From NCBI GenBank assembly GCA_013423385.1, contig BLZA01000049.1, forward strand, positions 124,001 to 188,000: 64,000 nucleotides of DNA. The letters are read 5' to 3'. How positions within the stretch are numbered: the stretch's first letter is position 1; every line of letters starts with the position of its first letter. The position numbers and the translations under genes are program-made. The DNA comes from Naganishia liquefaciens. Taxonomy: Eukaryota; Basidiomycota; Tremellomycetes; Filobasidiales; Filobasidiaceae. Of the stretch, positions 45,392 through 56,859 are shown in pieces. The notes beneath the pieces were generated by a model. That model was not told where the DNA came from, ran no database searches, and was given only the letters and a program-made list of their open reading frames with translations.

Positions 45392-47522
45392 ATGGCTCCC
45401 GGACCAACGCCACTCGTGCAGAAGCCGCAGGCTCAGAGATATCGAAGAGGTAAATTGCCGAACGGCGCGCCGATACCTTCGGACGACTCTTCAGATGACG
45501 AGGAGGAACAGCAACAACCCGCTCGAGGTGCTAGGAAAACATATGTGGACGACGAGAGCCGTGGACTGGTAGCAGGAGGAGCGGGAAGAATCATCACTTC
45601 GACGAATGATCTTGTCTCAAGCGTCAAGGCTGGTAGCGGCACCGGGAAACGGAGTATACAGGTGGCATTGAGAGATGTCAAGGTGGAAAAAGATGGTGCG
45701 CTGTTGATCGGAGGGAAACGTGAAGTGGGAAGGACGGAAATGGAAGGTCAGTTGTACCAATCTACCCCAGCACAGCTTGCTGATCCGTAAGTTGCTCGTT
45801 CAGGCTCGAGCGATGAGGAGGAGGACGATGAGGCGGAAGAAGACGCCGACCACGCCAGGAGATCCACAGCAGTGGTACGCAAGGCACCCACGGCTACCGG
45901 TGGCGACGCGGAAGAGGTACGTGTATTCATCACAAAGCGAATCCGATTACAGTCCTCAATTCCTGCTGATACAGTCGAGCGAATACGAAACTGACTCTGG
46001 TGAGGAGGAAAGCTCGGAGGAGGAGCCGCCAAAGCCTGTGTACAGGCCGACGTTCGTGCCTAAGTGAGCATCGTAAGCTGTACAAAGGATTGGAAACTCA
46101 TCTGTTCGTGCCAGACGAGCGCGAGAAACAGTATTGGCCAAAGAAGCAGAAGCTCAGCAGGAAGAGGAGCTATGGAAGAAGCGAGAGGAAGAAGCCAAGG
46201 CGCGCAAGAAGGAGAGCCGAAATTTGGTCGGAGAAAGCATTCGTCGTGAATTAGCTGAGAGTTAGTGCCGCTACGATACCGCTTGAATCACACTGACGAA
46301 TCTTGAATTCGAAGAGGAAGCGTCTGAAAACGTTCCCGATGTCGATGACACCGATGATCTTGATCCGGAAGCCGAATTTGAAGCATGGAGACTGCGTGAA
46401 CTTTCACGATTGACGAGGGACAAAGAGGCTGCCCTGCTGCGTCGCGAGGAACAGGAGGAGATTGAAAGACGTCGAGCCTTGCCGGAAGCTCAGAGGTTGC
46501 GTGAGGACGAAGAACATGCGCGGAAAACGAGAGAGGAGAAGGAGGCGAACCGCGGTGAAAGAGCGTTCATGGAAAAGTTCTATCACAAGGGCGCTTTCTA
46601 CCAGGTATGCTTGGTTCCCATGTGTCTTGAGCTTCGCCGTATTCATGCATTTGGCTATCAAGGAGGAGGATATCCTGAAGAGGAACTACAATGTCAAGAC
46701 GGAAAATCAGGTGGATGTGTCGTTGTTGCCGAAAGCTATGCAAGTCCGCAATTTCGGCAAGGTGAGTTTCCGGCAAGATAGATCGCCTGGCATCATTTGC
46801 TAAAGACATGCTACTTTACTAGGCATCTCGATCGAAGGTAAGTGTAACAGCATTTCTCATATCTGCGCAACCCGCTGACCCCTGTGCTTTTTCTACAGTA
46901 TACACACTTGAAAGACCAGGATACTACGCAAGGCGGATGGGATCGAGCGCTGCGTCGGGATCCCGGAGCGGGACTTGCGGGAACAACAACGGAAGGGTGT
47001 TTCAACTGTACGTTCAATCTCGTGAATGAGGTCCAGAGGCGGTCTCATTCAATCTTCGGGATAGGTGGCGGACCTCATCTCAGACGAGACTGTCCGAACA
47101 CGGACGGAGGAAAGATGGGCGGGCCGTCGGCGAGCGGAACGAATACGTCTAGCCTTGGCGGATCCGTTCTTGGAGGACAACGAACCTGGGGAGCTCGGGA
47201 TGCCGAACGCGGCGCAGGACAAGAGAGGCGGGAGCCGTTTGCATCTCGCGAGCGAGACGAAAGGCATAGCGATTATGTTCCGCGTTCACGAAAAGACGAC
47301 TACGACGGTGATCGCGAACGTGAGCGGTATCCTGGGGACCGGGGGTATAGCCGTGACAAGGGTCGTTCATACGATGATCGGCGTGAGCGAGGTGGATCTC
47401 GATCCGAGGATCGACGGACGAGACGGACGAGTCGGTCGAGGTCTCCCAGGGAGTCGTATAGGCGGGACGAGTATCGCGAGCGCGACAGAGATAGAGAAGG
47501 GGCGAGGGATTATCGTCGGTAG
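45392..47522 (+). CDS. MFAP1-family pre-mRNA splicing factor with C-terminal zinc knuckle and RS-rich tail
   Basis: MFAP1 is a spliceosomal B-complex protein (partner of Prp38 in known systems). ATG 45392 gives MAPGPTPLVQKPQAQRYRRG. The middle is acidic and charged: SEYETDSGEEESSEEEPPKP with VYRPTFVPK, and KRELAEE-type helices. Near 46380 are EFEAWRLRELSRLTRDKEAA and RREEQEEIERRRALPEAQ. The conserved C-terminal MFAP1 block is RAFMEKFYHKGAFYQ, EDILKRNYNVKTENQVDVSL, LPKAMQVRNFGK, KYTHLKDQDTTQGGWD. An intron (about 47011-47065) then joins CFN to CGGPHLRRDC, a CX2CX3HX4C knuckle. The rest is Arg/Ser/Asp/Tyr-rich (RRTRRTSRSRSPRESYRRDE), stop 47522. The start could be shifted, because the frame is open upstream. 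The tail may be common in basidiomycetes; I cannot check. Confidence 0.85.
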
Positions 47523-48602
47523 TTTGTCATGATTGAAGATGATAAATTGCTGGAATGACGATCGCAAGAATGCCACGGGTGCCCAGCCACAGCTGGGAAT
47601 GGGAAGGTTATCCGATTACCACCTGAGCAATCATGCTCAGTCTCTACCACGGCACGATATGCTCTGTAGGAAAAGTACAGCCAATCATTACCTGCTGTCC
47701 TACCTTCCTTGTCCTGCTTTGGATTCACAGGTTGTCCTAGGCGAAGCTCCAGACTTGGAATCTTGGTCACAGATCTCAGCATTTGCACACCCGTCTGCTC
47801 GTGGCACGTAGCGGGGGCTGCTAGCTTCTGATGCATGACAAGAAGAACTGCGAAACGGCCTTTCTAGCTGTCAACCTGACAAGCTTGAATTCCTCACCTT
47901 GGCGCGCCGGCCTGGGGTCTTGGCTGTTGCAGGACGCGGATCGCTCGTGGAGGGAAATACCCCCGTGCCATCTACTGAGCTTAGACGAGTACCGCGCGCA
48001 CACTACCATCTAGGATCCAAATGTGTCGTTCATCCAACTACTTTGGCCTGACTTATTAGCTGTGATCATCCGTCTGACGAGAAGCGCAGACTGCGAGGGC
48101 TGCCTCAAGGCAACAGCTAGCTGGAAAGGCGAAGAACTAAGCTAGACGGCTAGCCAGCCGGACAACGTGACTTGTACGCGGCATCAACGCGACTTGGCCG
48201 AGGCGGACATGTCCGGTCTTGGTGTTTCCGATGTTCCAAGCAGTCCAAGAAACAAGAGATCCGCGCCAGAAAGGTATGCAAAGAGTTGATGGAAGGAGTG
48301 CAGGTCAGCCAAAGGACGCTGGGCACAGCAGTCGCTCTGGCTCGAGGACAAGATGTCCATCAGCGCGATGGTATAGAGTGAATCGCTTTATACCATTGTC
48401 GATATCACCTCGCAGCGGTTCGAGGACGCCGGTCGTCTCGCAGCATTCAGTCGGCCTCTCAAGAACCATCAGCGTCTCACAGCTCGAGAACGGATCCGAC
48501 CTCGGAAACATTAGCATCTAGTACACAAGCACTTTGGGCAGGACCCAGCATCTCCAGCCACGTCTCCTCTCGCTTCGTCACGAGCATCACTCGACATTGA
48601 AG
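47523..48602. other. 1.08-kb intergenic region without a supported gene
   Basis: Frames shorter than about 100 codons on both strands show no domain signal. It lies upstream of the single-pass membrane protein gene and contains short tagct repeats around 48045-48165 (agctagctgg, agctagacggctagccagcc), a weak palindromic cluster. Confidence 0.45.
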
Positions 48603-49344
48603 ATGCCGGAAAAGAAGGTGGAAAAGGCGCTGAAGATTGTAGGCATCAGTAGGTCTACTTTGCCTGCATGCCCAAATCCTTTCTCATTCAGTCGTCCCAG
48701 TCCTACTCGTGTTCATCGTCATTTTTGCGTCGGCCATCACAACGCTCTACCTTCGAGCCCGTCGCCGCCGAGCAACCCATCGAGCGACACTCGTCCATCA
48801 GATCCCCCTATCCACCCAGACTGGCCATTCCAATGTCTCTTCCTCTCGCGGACCACAGCAAGCCGCCCGCAAGAAATCGCTTCGAGAGAGGGAACGGCTG
48901 AATCTAGCGTTTGGCGTGGTCGATGATGACGAATCGAGAGCGGGGACGCCTACGCCGACACCATATCAGGCGTCTCTGCCGTTGCCAGCAACCTCCGCGA
49001 CCATGTCGAACCCCTACGGCGCGCTAATCAGGCCTACCAAGGATCCCTTTGTGGATCCGATCCGAGCGCTGCCAGTCGTGAATGATCCCCGTCTAGGCCA
49101 AGCGGGAAACAGTCCAGCGGGTCAAGGCGGGAAACTCCCCTCTCGTCCTGCCATACACGCCTCATCAAGTCAGTCATCATCAGCCTCGCCGCGGCTCCCT
49201 CCACCTGCAAAGCAAGCCAGCCCATCGCCTCTACGCACGCAAAGAGGGACGTATCGAACGGATCCCTCACGCCCTGGGCAGCAATATGCCAAGTCGGATG
49301 ATCGGAACGTTCAGCCGGGGCCCGGTACCCGTCAGCAGCGATAG
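48603..49344 (+). CDS. Single-pass membrane protein with Pro/Ser-rich tail
   Basis: ATG 48603 opens MPEKKVEKALKIVGI. An intron (donor gtaggt at about 48651) joins it in phase to IVPVLLVFIVIFASAITTLY followed by LRARRRRATHR. The layout is a short N-terminus, one hydrophobic helix and a strong positive stop-transfer patch, so N-out/C-in topology is likely. The tail has an RERERLNLAFGVVDDDE element, then GTPTPTPYQASLPLPA and RLPPPAKQASPSPLRTQRGT, and ends GPGTRQQR-stop at 49344. About 230 residues. No enzymatic motif. The same-strand hypothetical frame ending at 50769 might be a continuation through further introns, but no phase-matching join was found. Family unknown. Confidence 0.55.
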
Positions 49345-50000
49345 ACCTGCCGCTTGTGCTGCGGATTGACTGCTGTTCACGTTGCGGAGAGCGTAGGACA
49401 TCGATCTTTGCCGACGTCATGACGATGCAGACGGAAATTCAGGCAGTGCTCGAACTGCAAGGCGGCGTACGTTCAGCATGGCAGTCCTGGAGATGGTCAA
49501 GTCGTTTTCTGTAGTGGCGACGGGTACCATGATACTTTACTCTTGGACGGGCTTGCGGACTTGGAGGTGGTACTAGAGCTGGGAAGCGGATCTTTCGCGC
49601 ATTTGTTCGTTGTATGATTTTGGAGTACGGACCTTGACATTTGCGTACGGAGTCGGATGACCGGTAGTGAACTTTTGCCTCGAGTCGAGGATATATAACA
49701 GCAGTGTCTCCTACTCAGCAGTCTAGATGGTATCTGTGAACCTGTAGCAAACTCATTCTCGAGCGGTCGGTTCGACTTCGACAGTCTGACAAATGATTGC
49801 CGCTGAAAGCTTGACTGATGCTGGGGCAGGGCCGATGGCTCTGAAATTGTCACTAAAAGGACGATAAATTGTTGATTTTGTCGAAAAGACGCGAGAAACA
49901 GGAATGGCACGCCAGGAGGAATCGCGCGAATGCAAGACATCATCTTCATCATACGTAAAGCAGTTTCGCCATATGCGCCCGTACCATCGTCCCACCTCGA
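49345..50000. other. Region without a supported gene
   Basis: This lies between the membrane protein and the next plus-strand frame. One 60-codon frame here is cysteine-containing (CSNCKAAYVQHGSPG around 49450) but lacks a start or in-phase splice sites. Presumably untranslated sequence. Confidence 0.35.
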
Positions 50001-50769
50001 GTGGCAGTCTTAAAACTTCAAGTTGGCAAGATCGAACCGCCACGTCTCGCCACAAGCAGTCGACGCTTATTTCACAAACTCCGCCAGCGCATAAAGCCAT
50101 TGATCAACGTGATGTACGAGATCCCCCGACGAAAAGTCCGGGCACTCCCACGCAGGAAGAGCAAGCGTCTCTCCATTGTCGATACCCATCTTCAGGCCAT
50201 AGAGCAAGCGGGATCGCCCACCGTCAAGTCGATCCATCCGCAGCGAGAAAGTCTGGGAATCGAACGGTCGGTTAGGAGTCATATGGATGCTGCGGGAAAA
50301 GGCAAGGGGAAGATGGCCATGCCGGTGGTAAGTCCTGAGGTGCTCAAGGCGGAGAGGCAGTACTCTGACTTGTAACCTTGATCGTCTATAGGAGGCTCAA
50401 AGCCATCGCACATCGCGAACGTTTACACGCTCGAGTTCCACGTCCCGCCCCACGCGACCGCACCTTCGCGCATTCCTCGACCCGAGCAGCCCCGTCTACG
50501 AATCACCCTACGACCTGCGCCGCCAAGCACAGGCCAATCACCCGTCCTCGCTGCTCCGTGACGGCGAAACGAGCGCGGTAGTCTTTGACTCGTCGAGTCC
50601 GCTGCTCGATCGACGCCGTCCGGCTCCCGCGCACGCGCCTACGCCGAGGCTGGATATCGCGAACCCGATGTATACGTTGAGGCCGCGGGAGGCTGCAACG
50701 CGTGGTCAGAGTGAATGGATAAGCAAGAGGCTGCGAGCGGGCAAGCCGTTGATGGACAGTGGTCTCTAG
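50001..50769 (+). CDS. Hypothetical protein, 3' exons (5' end unresolved)
   Basis: The best frame reads LKLQVGKIEPPRLATSS, RLFHKLRQRIKPLINVM, KSKRLSIVDTHLQAIEQ and HMDAAGKGKGKMAMPV. An optional 43-base intron lies at about 50114-50156. A good intron (gtaagt after ATGCCGGTG, acceptor ctatag at about 50392) leads to EAQSHRTSRTFTRSSS, FLDPSSPVYESPYDLRRQAQ, VVFDSSSPLLDRRRPAP and ISKRLRAGKPLMDSGL-stop at 50769. Composition is basic with Ser/Pro, low-complexity in the last exon. No family is recognised and no ATG was fixed. It might be the 3' half of the membrane-protein gene ending at 49344, or a separate short gene. Confidence 0.35.
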
Positions 50770-50891
50770 CTAAAGAGCGGCGTTTGCGAATCGTGTTTTT
50801 GTTGCCTACTGTATCATTTATTCGGTCAGCCTCTCGATGCGAACAAGTTGTATATCTCTCTTGCCAAGTGGATCCAGTGTTGACAATCTCG

Positions 50892-50911
50892 GTGTGTGTG
50901 TGTGTGTGTGT
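50892..50911. repeat. (GT)10 dinucleotide microsatellite
   Basis: Ten uninterrupted GT units lie in the spacer upstream of the C2-domain gene. It is a simple, potentially length-variable repeat. Confidence 0.95.
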
Positions 50912-50961
50912 ACATTCCCATCGCCCATCAGCTGCCGCTCTTTGCACGAATTCTAGTCCCG

Positions 50962-50997
50962 GGATGCGGATGCGGATGCGGATGCGGATGCGGATGC
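50962..50997. repeat. (GGATGC)6 hexanucleotide tandem repeat
   Basis: Six perfect GGATGC units lie about 120 bases before the C2-domain start codon, 50 bases after the GT repeat. It is followed by a tgcatgcatgcatg-like alternating stretch at about 51020. It may lie in the 5' leader. Confidence 0.95.
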
Positions 50998-51114
50998 TGT
51001 ATGTGCGCGGTCATGTGTCATGCATGCATGCACGAGTCGAGTCGCTTTGCATCCGAGACCTGGTGCGACACGCAGCGCAGCCATTGCTCACTTTGGTTAT
51101 TTCCGGCGGGCGAC

Positions 51115-53063
51115 ATGGCTGATAATAGCCAAGACACGCCCAAAGGATGGGCCCTGCCGTTCCCCGTCTGTACGAGGGGAGACATGCCATCAGCCGCAAC
51201 CTCTGCCATGTCGACCAGACTGGAAAGGCGAGCGTATCGTCTCGCCGAGAAACAGCACGCCAGAGATCAGCACCAAGACTCGAGTTCCGACGAGGGAGAG
51301 CAAGATGGCAAGCCGGCGGGAGGATATGATTCAACACCGCTCCACCCGTCAGGACAGACAAGCTATGTCGTCAAGCTCACGTTCCACAGGGCCACGAATC
51401 TCCCGATGAGCGATCTCCATGGCTTGGCTTCGGATCCATACCTCATGGTCAAGCTGGAAACACCGAGTTTGCCGAAGCGACATGTTGGTGATACGGATAT
51501 ATTGTTTAGAACGACGACCAAGCATTGTACGACGGATCCGGTATGGAACGAACATTGGATTCTTGGTGGAATTCCCGAAGCAGGTATACAGCTGAGCATC
51601 AAGTGAGTCATGAACAAATACGTTGCGTCATGCGCTCATATAGCACTCCAAGGATCATGGATGAGGATCGCATGAACCACGACGATCACCTGGGAGATGT
51701 CAAAGTCAACCTCGACGATATTGGGGCCACGGAATGGACCGACATTGTCGACCGACCATTCGAGATCAGTTTTCGACATGCCTCCAAACGAGCCAATTTG
51801 GTTCGCGCGGCATACACCGTGATTCATCCTGTCCGGCGGGCAATATCGCATCACCACGACAAGACGGAAGAACATCACAGAGAAGAGCTCTATCTCTCCA
51901 TCGAAGTGCTCGAGAAGATGTCTCCGGACCAAGACGTCGGCAAGGCGTATACGATCGGACCGTGCCGTTGGTTCCAGCATTATTCGCCGTTGATTGGCAG
52001 AATTGCGGGAACCAAGGAGAGTTCGAGCGATACAGATCATGATCATGGCCAGTTGAGTGAAGCAGGACCGGGTCAGCGAGGGAAGGGCAAGAAGGATGAC
52101 AAGAAGGACGACAACAAGACGGAGCGCTTCGAGTGAGTTGAGCGCGATGAGGGATCCGCTTTTCCGCTGACAATCACGGTCTTTTACAGCTTTCAGGCCA
52201 ACGAAATTCAGTTCCAAGGACCTATGCCGTCGGAGCTTTACCATCGCTATGTCAGCTTCAAGGCCTTTGTACCTGGAATGTTTCGAAGAAAGGGAATCCG
52301 GGGTACAATTCTGAATCACGTACTGCATCACCAGCATGCATCCATTTACCAATACGACAAATTCACGAAATACGGATCGTTCGATGCGCCGTCCAAAACG
52401 GGGCTGACTGCGAAATTCCTCGAATTGGCGCACTACGACGAAGGCGGTCGGCTGTTCACCTACGTTATCACGTTGGATGGCCTGATGAGGTTCACCGAGA
52501 CGGGAAAGGAATTCTCCATTGACCTTTTATCCAAGCATACGATGCATGCGGACGTGGCGCTTTTCATCGCCTGGAGCGGAGAGTTTCTAATACGCCGGCT
52601 GAAACGCCCAGGAGCAAAAGACGCAGAGGGGACCCATCCGCCGGATCCTATTCCTGGAGGACCGCCCAAGGAAGCGCCGCCAAAGGATCCGAGCTATTAT
52701 GAAGCCATCTTTGACAACGACAGCGGCACATACCGACCCAATTTCGATGTCAAAGACCATCTTGTCAAGTTTTTGGAGAAGAATCTTCCAGGTCTCAGAA
52801 TTGTCGTGTACAATTGCACCGATGAGAGATTAAAGAAGATCAAGGAAAAGCAGAAGGAAATCAAGAGAAGGGAAGGCGACAAGCGGGTATACGTGCAGCA
52901 GCATGGAAGCGACAGTAGTAGCGACGAAGACGGTATCAGTAGCTCGGACGAATCTGAGCTTGATCGTCGAATGAGGGCCGGCGAAGGGGGCAAGGCGTCA
53001 AAGGGCAAATTGGAGCGGGCCTTTGATATGCTGCAGTTCTCCAAGAGCGGGAAGAAGGATTAG
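51115..53063 (+). CDS. C2-domain protein with fungal-specific large C-terminal domain
   Basis: ATG 51115 gives MADNSQDTPKGWALPFPVCT. A C2 domain follows: SYVVKLTFHRATNLPMSDLH, GLASDPYLMVKLETP, CTTDPVWNEHWILGGIP, and after the intron at 51603-51640 IMDEDRMNHDDHLGDVKVNL. The Asp residues at DLHG-SDPY and DEDRMNHDD are placed for Ca2+/phospholipid binding. The rest is a conserved fungal module: YTIGPCRWFQHYSPLIGRIA, then after a second intron (about 52134-52190) FQANEIQFQGPMPSELYHRY, GIRGTILNHVLHHQHASIYQ, GGRLFTYVITLDGLMRFTET and HTMHADVALFIAWSGEFLIR. The tail is Lys- then Ser/Asp-rich. About 610 residues. It is probably a membrane-associated protein; the reaction, if any, is unknown. The GPMP/TYVITLDG blocks recall lipid-phospholipase-like fungal proteins, unproven. 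Confidence 0.75.
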
Positions 53064-53391
53064 GCTATTGGTTCTCTCGGGGATCTCGAATTGGTCTATT
53101 GATGTACGGCTGGGCTGGTACCGGGAACGGTGACTTGAATTTTGTTGTATAGGTCGTAGGTCCGCATAGTCTAGAATATCTTCAGGCCGAGAACTCGGAC
53201 TCGTCGTTCTTGAAGTTAGCTTAGGCTGAGTTCGTGTCACTGTGGTTGCTGGAATTAAGAACAGGTAAGCGATTGGTCGGTTCAACTTGACTCCCTCAAG
53301 ATCCGCATTCCCTGTGATGCTACCCAATAATTATACAGTGATGCGGTGGTCTTGCCTTGATATACAACTATTCTGTCTGTTGCGACATAAT
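53064..53391. other. Convergent 3' intergenic region
   Basis: This region lies between the stops of the C2 gene (+) and PPN2 (-). Short frames only; no gene seen. Confidence 0.5.
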
Positions 53392-55470
53392 CTATTCTGG
53401 TTTTCCTGATGTTGCCTTTTCGCACTCTATATCTATCAGAACACCATTCTTCTTGCCGGAACCAACCCGAATGGATTTGGCTCCCTTGATCTGTTTTGTC
53501 GCCTCGACATCGCCCAAAACCAATGCTGTAAGTTGTTTGCCGTACTGCCAAAATAAATTGTCAGATTCACCTTTAACAACGAAACAGATGTAGAACCCAC
53601 AACACATCCCGAATCTAAGCCCTTGCTATATGGCTTGATGTCTAGACCCCTTCCCGCTGTCGGTAGGCGTTTCCGGACGTTCAGTAAAATATATGAAAGG
53701 CAATCTTTGAATGCTTACCGGCATGGCCGTAAATAACCGTAACGGGCGAACAATCCATATCGGGTAAGTGCTTTCCCTTCTTCCGTTTAACCAGTCGCCT
53801 TTCATTTTCCTCCAGTTCTTCGATCTCCTCGTCGTCGTTCGTACTGCCTTCCTCTTCGCCGTCATGCTGAAGCTTCGAATCCGGCCCCGTACATCTCGAC
53901 ATCTCCTCGTTCCACATGTCGCTCCAGGGAGTTCCCTTGTTGGCTTTCTTGGTGACTTCTCCGTTCTTCAATATAGACCGGATATTTAGGAGTGTATATG
54001 GGTCCCGGTTCTGCGGTATCGATCGAAGAAGGGCGATTTCTGCTTGTGTTCTGGCTGTCGAATATTCCTCTCCTGTACCATCGGACGAGGGGGTATCGAC
54101 AAGCGGCCTATCTGCTGTTGTTGCCTTCGTAGTGGGATCGCGTGCTAGAAGGCCAGCATGGACCACGATTGAGTGTATGGACGGTATATGCAGGGTCAAG
54201 GGAAGGTCCAGCAGGTACTGATAGTTCTCCTTGGACATATCCCTGGCGATCCTCCAGTGTTCCGATCTCCAGCTCCAATCTTTCGGAAACGATTTGGAGC
54301 GGGCAGCGAGGTTCTTTTCGAGTTCCTCATGCTGCAAGTCTGACAATCCTTCGTCTTCGGCATTCGGGGGAAATTGGGCGTCCAAATCGTCGAGAAATGC
54401 CCTCCATCCTGTATGCTTCTTGCTTGTATCGCCTCGGCGTTGTGCATCGGCGCTCTGATAGCCCTTGCCCGCCCAAAGCATCCATGAACGCCATTCAATC
54501 ACCTTTTCGTCGTGGTTGCCGCGAACGCCTTTGGCTTGATTGACGCGAAGATAGTCTAGAACGGCATGTGGGTCAGGGCCTTTGGCGATGACGTCGCCCA
54601 CGTGAATGAGCTTGTCATGCGAAGGGTCGAACGACAGCTTTTTCATCAGTTTTCTGAGGCGTAACATGTCAAGACGGTTTCTTGGATACTTGACGCCAAC
54701 TCACTTTAATGGTCGATAGCTCCCATGAATATCTCCCACAAAGATTAACCGTCGTTTTGGCTTGCCCAGCTCTAGCGTAGACGGTGGTAATGTTCTCAAA
54801 AACGTATATTTTGCCCAGTCCGGATCTGTAGGAAGGGTCTTTAGGTCAGGAGGGGGAGCCAGGAAGAGGTACATACGGGAGGTTGTTGCCATGCCATCGC
54901 TCGTCGTAGCATCCATCGATTGTAAGGAGATATCACTCTTCGGTGCATCGCCCCATATTGCCAAATTTTCCGTAGTTGCCAACTCGTCATCCGCTGAACT
55001 GGATTCTCCACTTCCAAGCTCGAGATGCTTCAATTTGTCTGCAACATCTTGCACCCCCTTCAAGCTGCCTCCTAGGCTGTTCACCAGACCTCCAACCACG
55101 CTTTTGACGGGATTTTGCATATCTAAAGGGTCGCTATTCGAATCCACCAAGGCAGTGCCGTAGAATGTGATAGTGAGCAGAAAGACAACAATGATGCCGA
55201 AGGCACCAATGCGGCGAATCGCACTGGGTTGGGTATTGCAAGTCTGACTCGGTTCCGTCACGGGGTAAGGTAGCAGGATGTCTATCAATGACGGCTTCTC
55301 GTTGAGTGACTCCTTCTGTGCTGATGTGTATCTGGCAACGCAAGGTGGAATAAGCCAGGAGTCCGGACAAAAACCCACCTCCCTCACTCGTTTTCACGAA
55401 GGGAGTCTCCGTTTTCTTCCGGACTGGATCCTCGATATGCAGGGACGTCTCTTTGATTATCGGAGTGCAT
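53392..55470 (-). CDS. PPN2: Vacuolar endopolyphosphatase Ppn2-like metallophosphatase
   Basis: Ppn2 is a metal-dependent PPP-superfamily endopolyphosphatase reached through the vacuolar lumen. The start at 55470 gives MHSDNQRDVPAYRGSSPEEN. An intron joins SLRENE to YTSAQKESLNEKPSLI. IRRIGAFGIIVVFLLTITFY is the N-terminal signal-anchor. The metallophosphatase motifs are in order: RRLIFVGDIHGSYRPLK (metal site), DKLIHVGDVIAKGPDPHAV, GVRGNHDEKVIEW, SIVVHAGLLARDP and VTVIYGHAGK, then RGLDIKPYSKGLDSGC + VYGKQLTALVLGDVEATKQI. All metal-ligand motifs are present. The end is ATSGKPE-stop at 53392. A charged insert between 53800 and 54100 is expected for fungal Ppn2. About 590 residues. Next to ARG7 but separated by a 1.4-kb gap. 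Confidence 0.88.
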
Positions 55471-56859
55471 GCTGGATGGCCTAAGAGACCCAAGGCCCGT
55501 TCTGGTTAGATGGTCTTGCAATTAACGTTTGCGGACTGTCAGTGGCCGGGAAATGTCGATCGCTTCTTGTTCGCTGTTTCACCTGAAATTGTAGGCCGGA
55601 TGACGTCTTCGCGCACAGCAGGGTCGAGTTGGGAAACAGCCTGAGCGAAAGGGCTGTGTACGCAAGGCTTTACATTTATCCCTACAGGATAAAGGAGAAG
55701 AGGATGGAACGGTCACCGAGTACTCAATAACGATCACGAGAAACGGCCAAGGGACTACGACCATCTGCAATTAAGGCGCTATTGATTGCAATTGATCAAG
55801 AACGTGCGAGCGAGGTCTCGATGCACTGATTCAGATAGATAATAGATACTGATTGCCTGAGAGTAATACCGCTCGCAAAGGGAGTACGCGCGTTCCTTCG
55901 GACGGCCAAGAATGACTTGCCTGCAAGGCCTGTTGCGTGTCGAGCCGTCGCAGGTGAGGTTGTGTCCCGTCCTACGCTATCAGGTATCAGCATCGTAAGA
56001 GAGAGACCGTGTTATCACTTGTCCAGGAAGCAGCGTTGAACACACGTCATTACGGCTTGCAGCCTCGCAGAAGCGCGACGCGACGCGAAACTTTCGATTG
56101 CAACCGCGACCCTCACCGCTCTTGCTGTATATAACGCAGGCTGCACTGACCTGATTCCATGCCGCTTGCCCTTTTTCTTCGATCAAAAAAGAACGTACTG
56201 GAATCTGCCATGCGGTGCTACATCTGCTCAGTATGAGACACCGTGCTCATTCCTTTACAAGACCAAATCTCTCCGTCGACGCTTGTTGGTCCATCAGAGG
56301 CCCTCAAGTCCGGCGGGGAGGCGAACCTATATAGGAAACGGAACCTGGACGTTTTACTTTTCTCCAACCTGGGTTATCGTGCTCACTGCGTTTGCAACAT
56401 GAATGATCAAATGAAAAATGTATCTTCCTGAATGTAGAAGCTAGCGGAAACTCATCGCATCTTAAGAATGCTTGTATGCTGAAACAATAGTCACAAGCGT
56501 ATTCTTTTGCATCTTGGATGTGATTCGATCAAGCTCTGATGAAGCTCTGTGTAGCGTTAGCTATCGAAGCTGCTATCGAGAGATCACGCAGTCGCTCAGA
56601 CGCTGTCCGCAGTCTCCTATTCCAGCGTCCATTATCCGCCTCCAGACCCGCATCCAACATTTCTTCAGCTTTTACTCTGGGATTTGACCCGACGTCGGGA
56701 ACGTATTTCGGTTATCTAAACCAATGCCCACATCATGTGGATCAACTGGATTCCTACTACCGTCTCACAATGGTTTTATATTCTATGTAGACAGAGAGCC
56801 TGGCAGATCTGGTATCTCTGCTTCCGCCAGAACTCCTGCCTGGCAGCCTTCCTGTGCTC
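55471..56859. other. 1.39-kb region without a supported gene
   Basis: This gap lies upstream of PPN2 (minus) and downstream of the ARG7 stop. Frames are all under 85 codons on both strands, with no domain, tRNA-like or repeat signal that I can support. It is one of the longest gene-free gaps in an otherwise packed window; it could hold a non-coding RNA or a long PPN2 leader. Confidence 0.5.

Noticed and set aside
46884-47532. Independent RS-rich gene at the end of MFAP1
   Set aside because: Two open frames exist here, but the frame with the zinc knuckle is continuous in phase with the MFAP1 C-terminal block through normal introns.
49345-49620. Cysteine-containing zinc-ribbon-like frame downstream of the single-pass membrane protein
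   Set aside because: Cysteine spacing fits no known ribbon, and neither a start codon nor an in-phase splice to the preceding exon exists.
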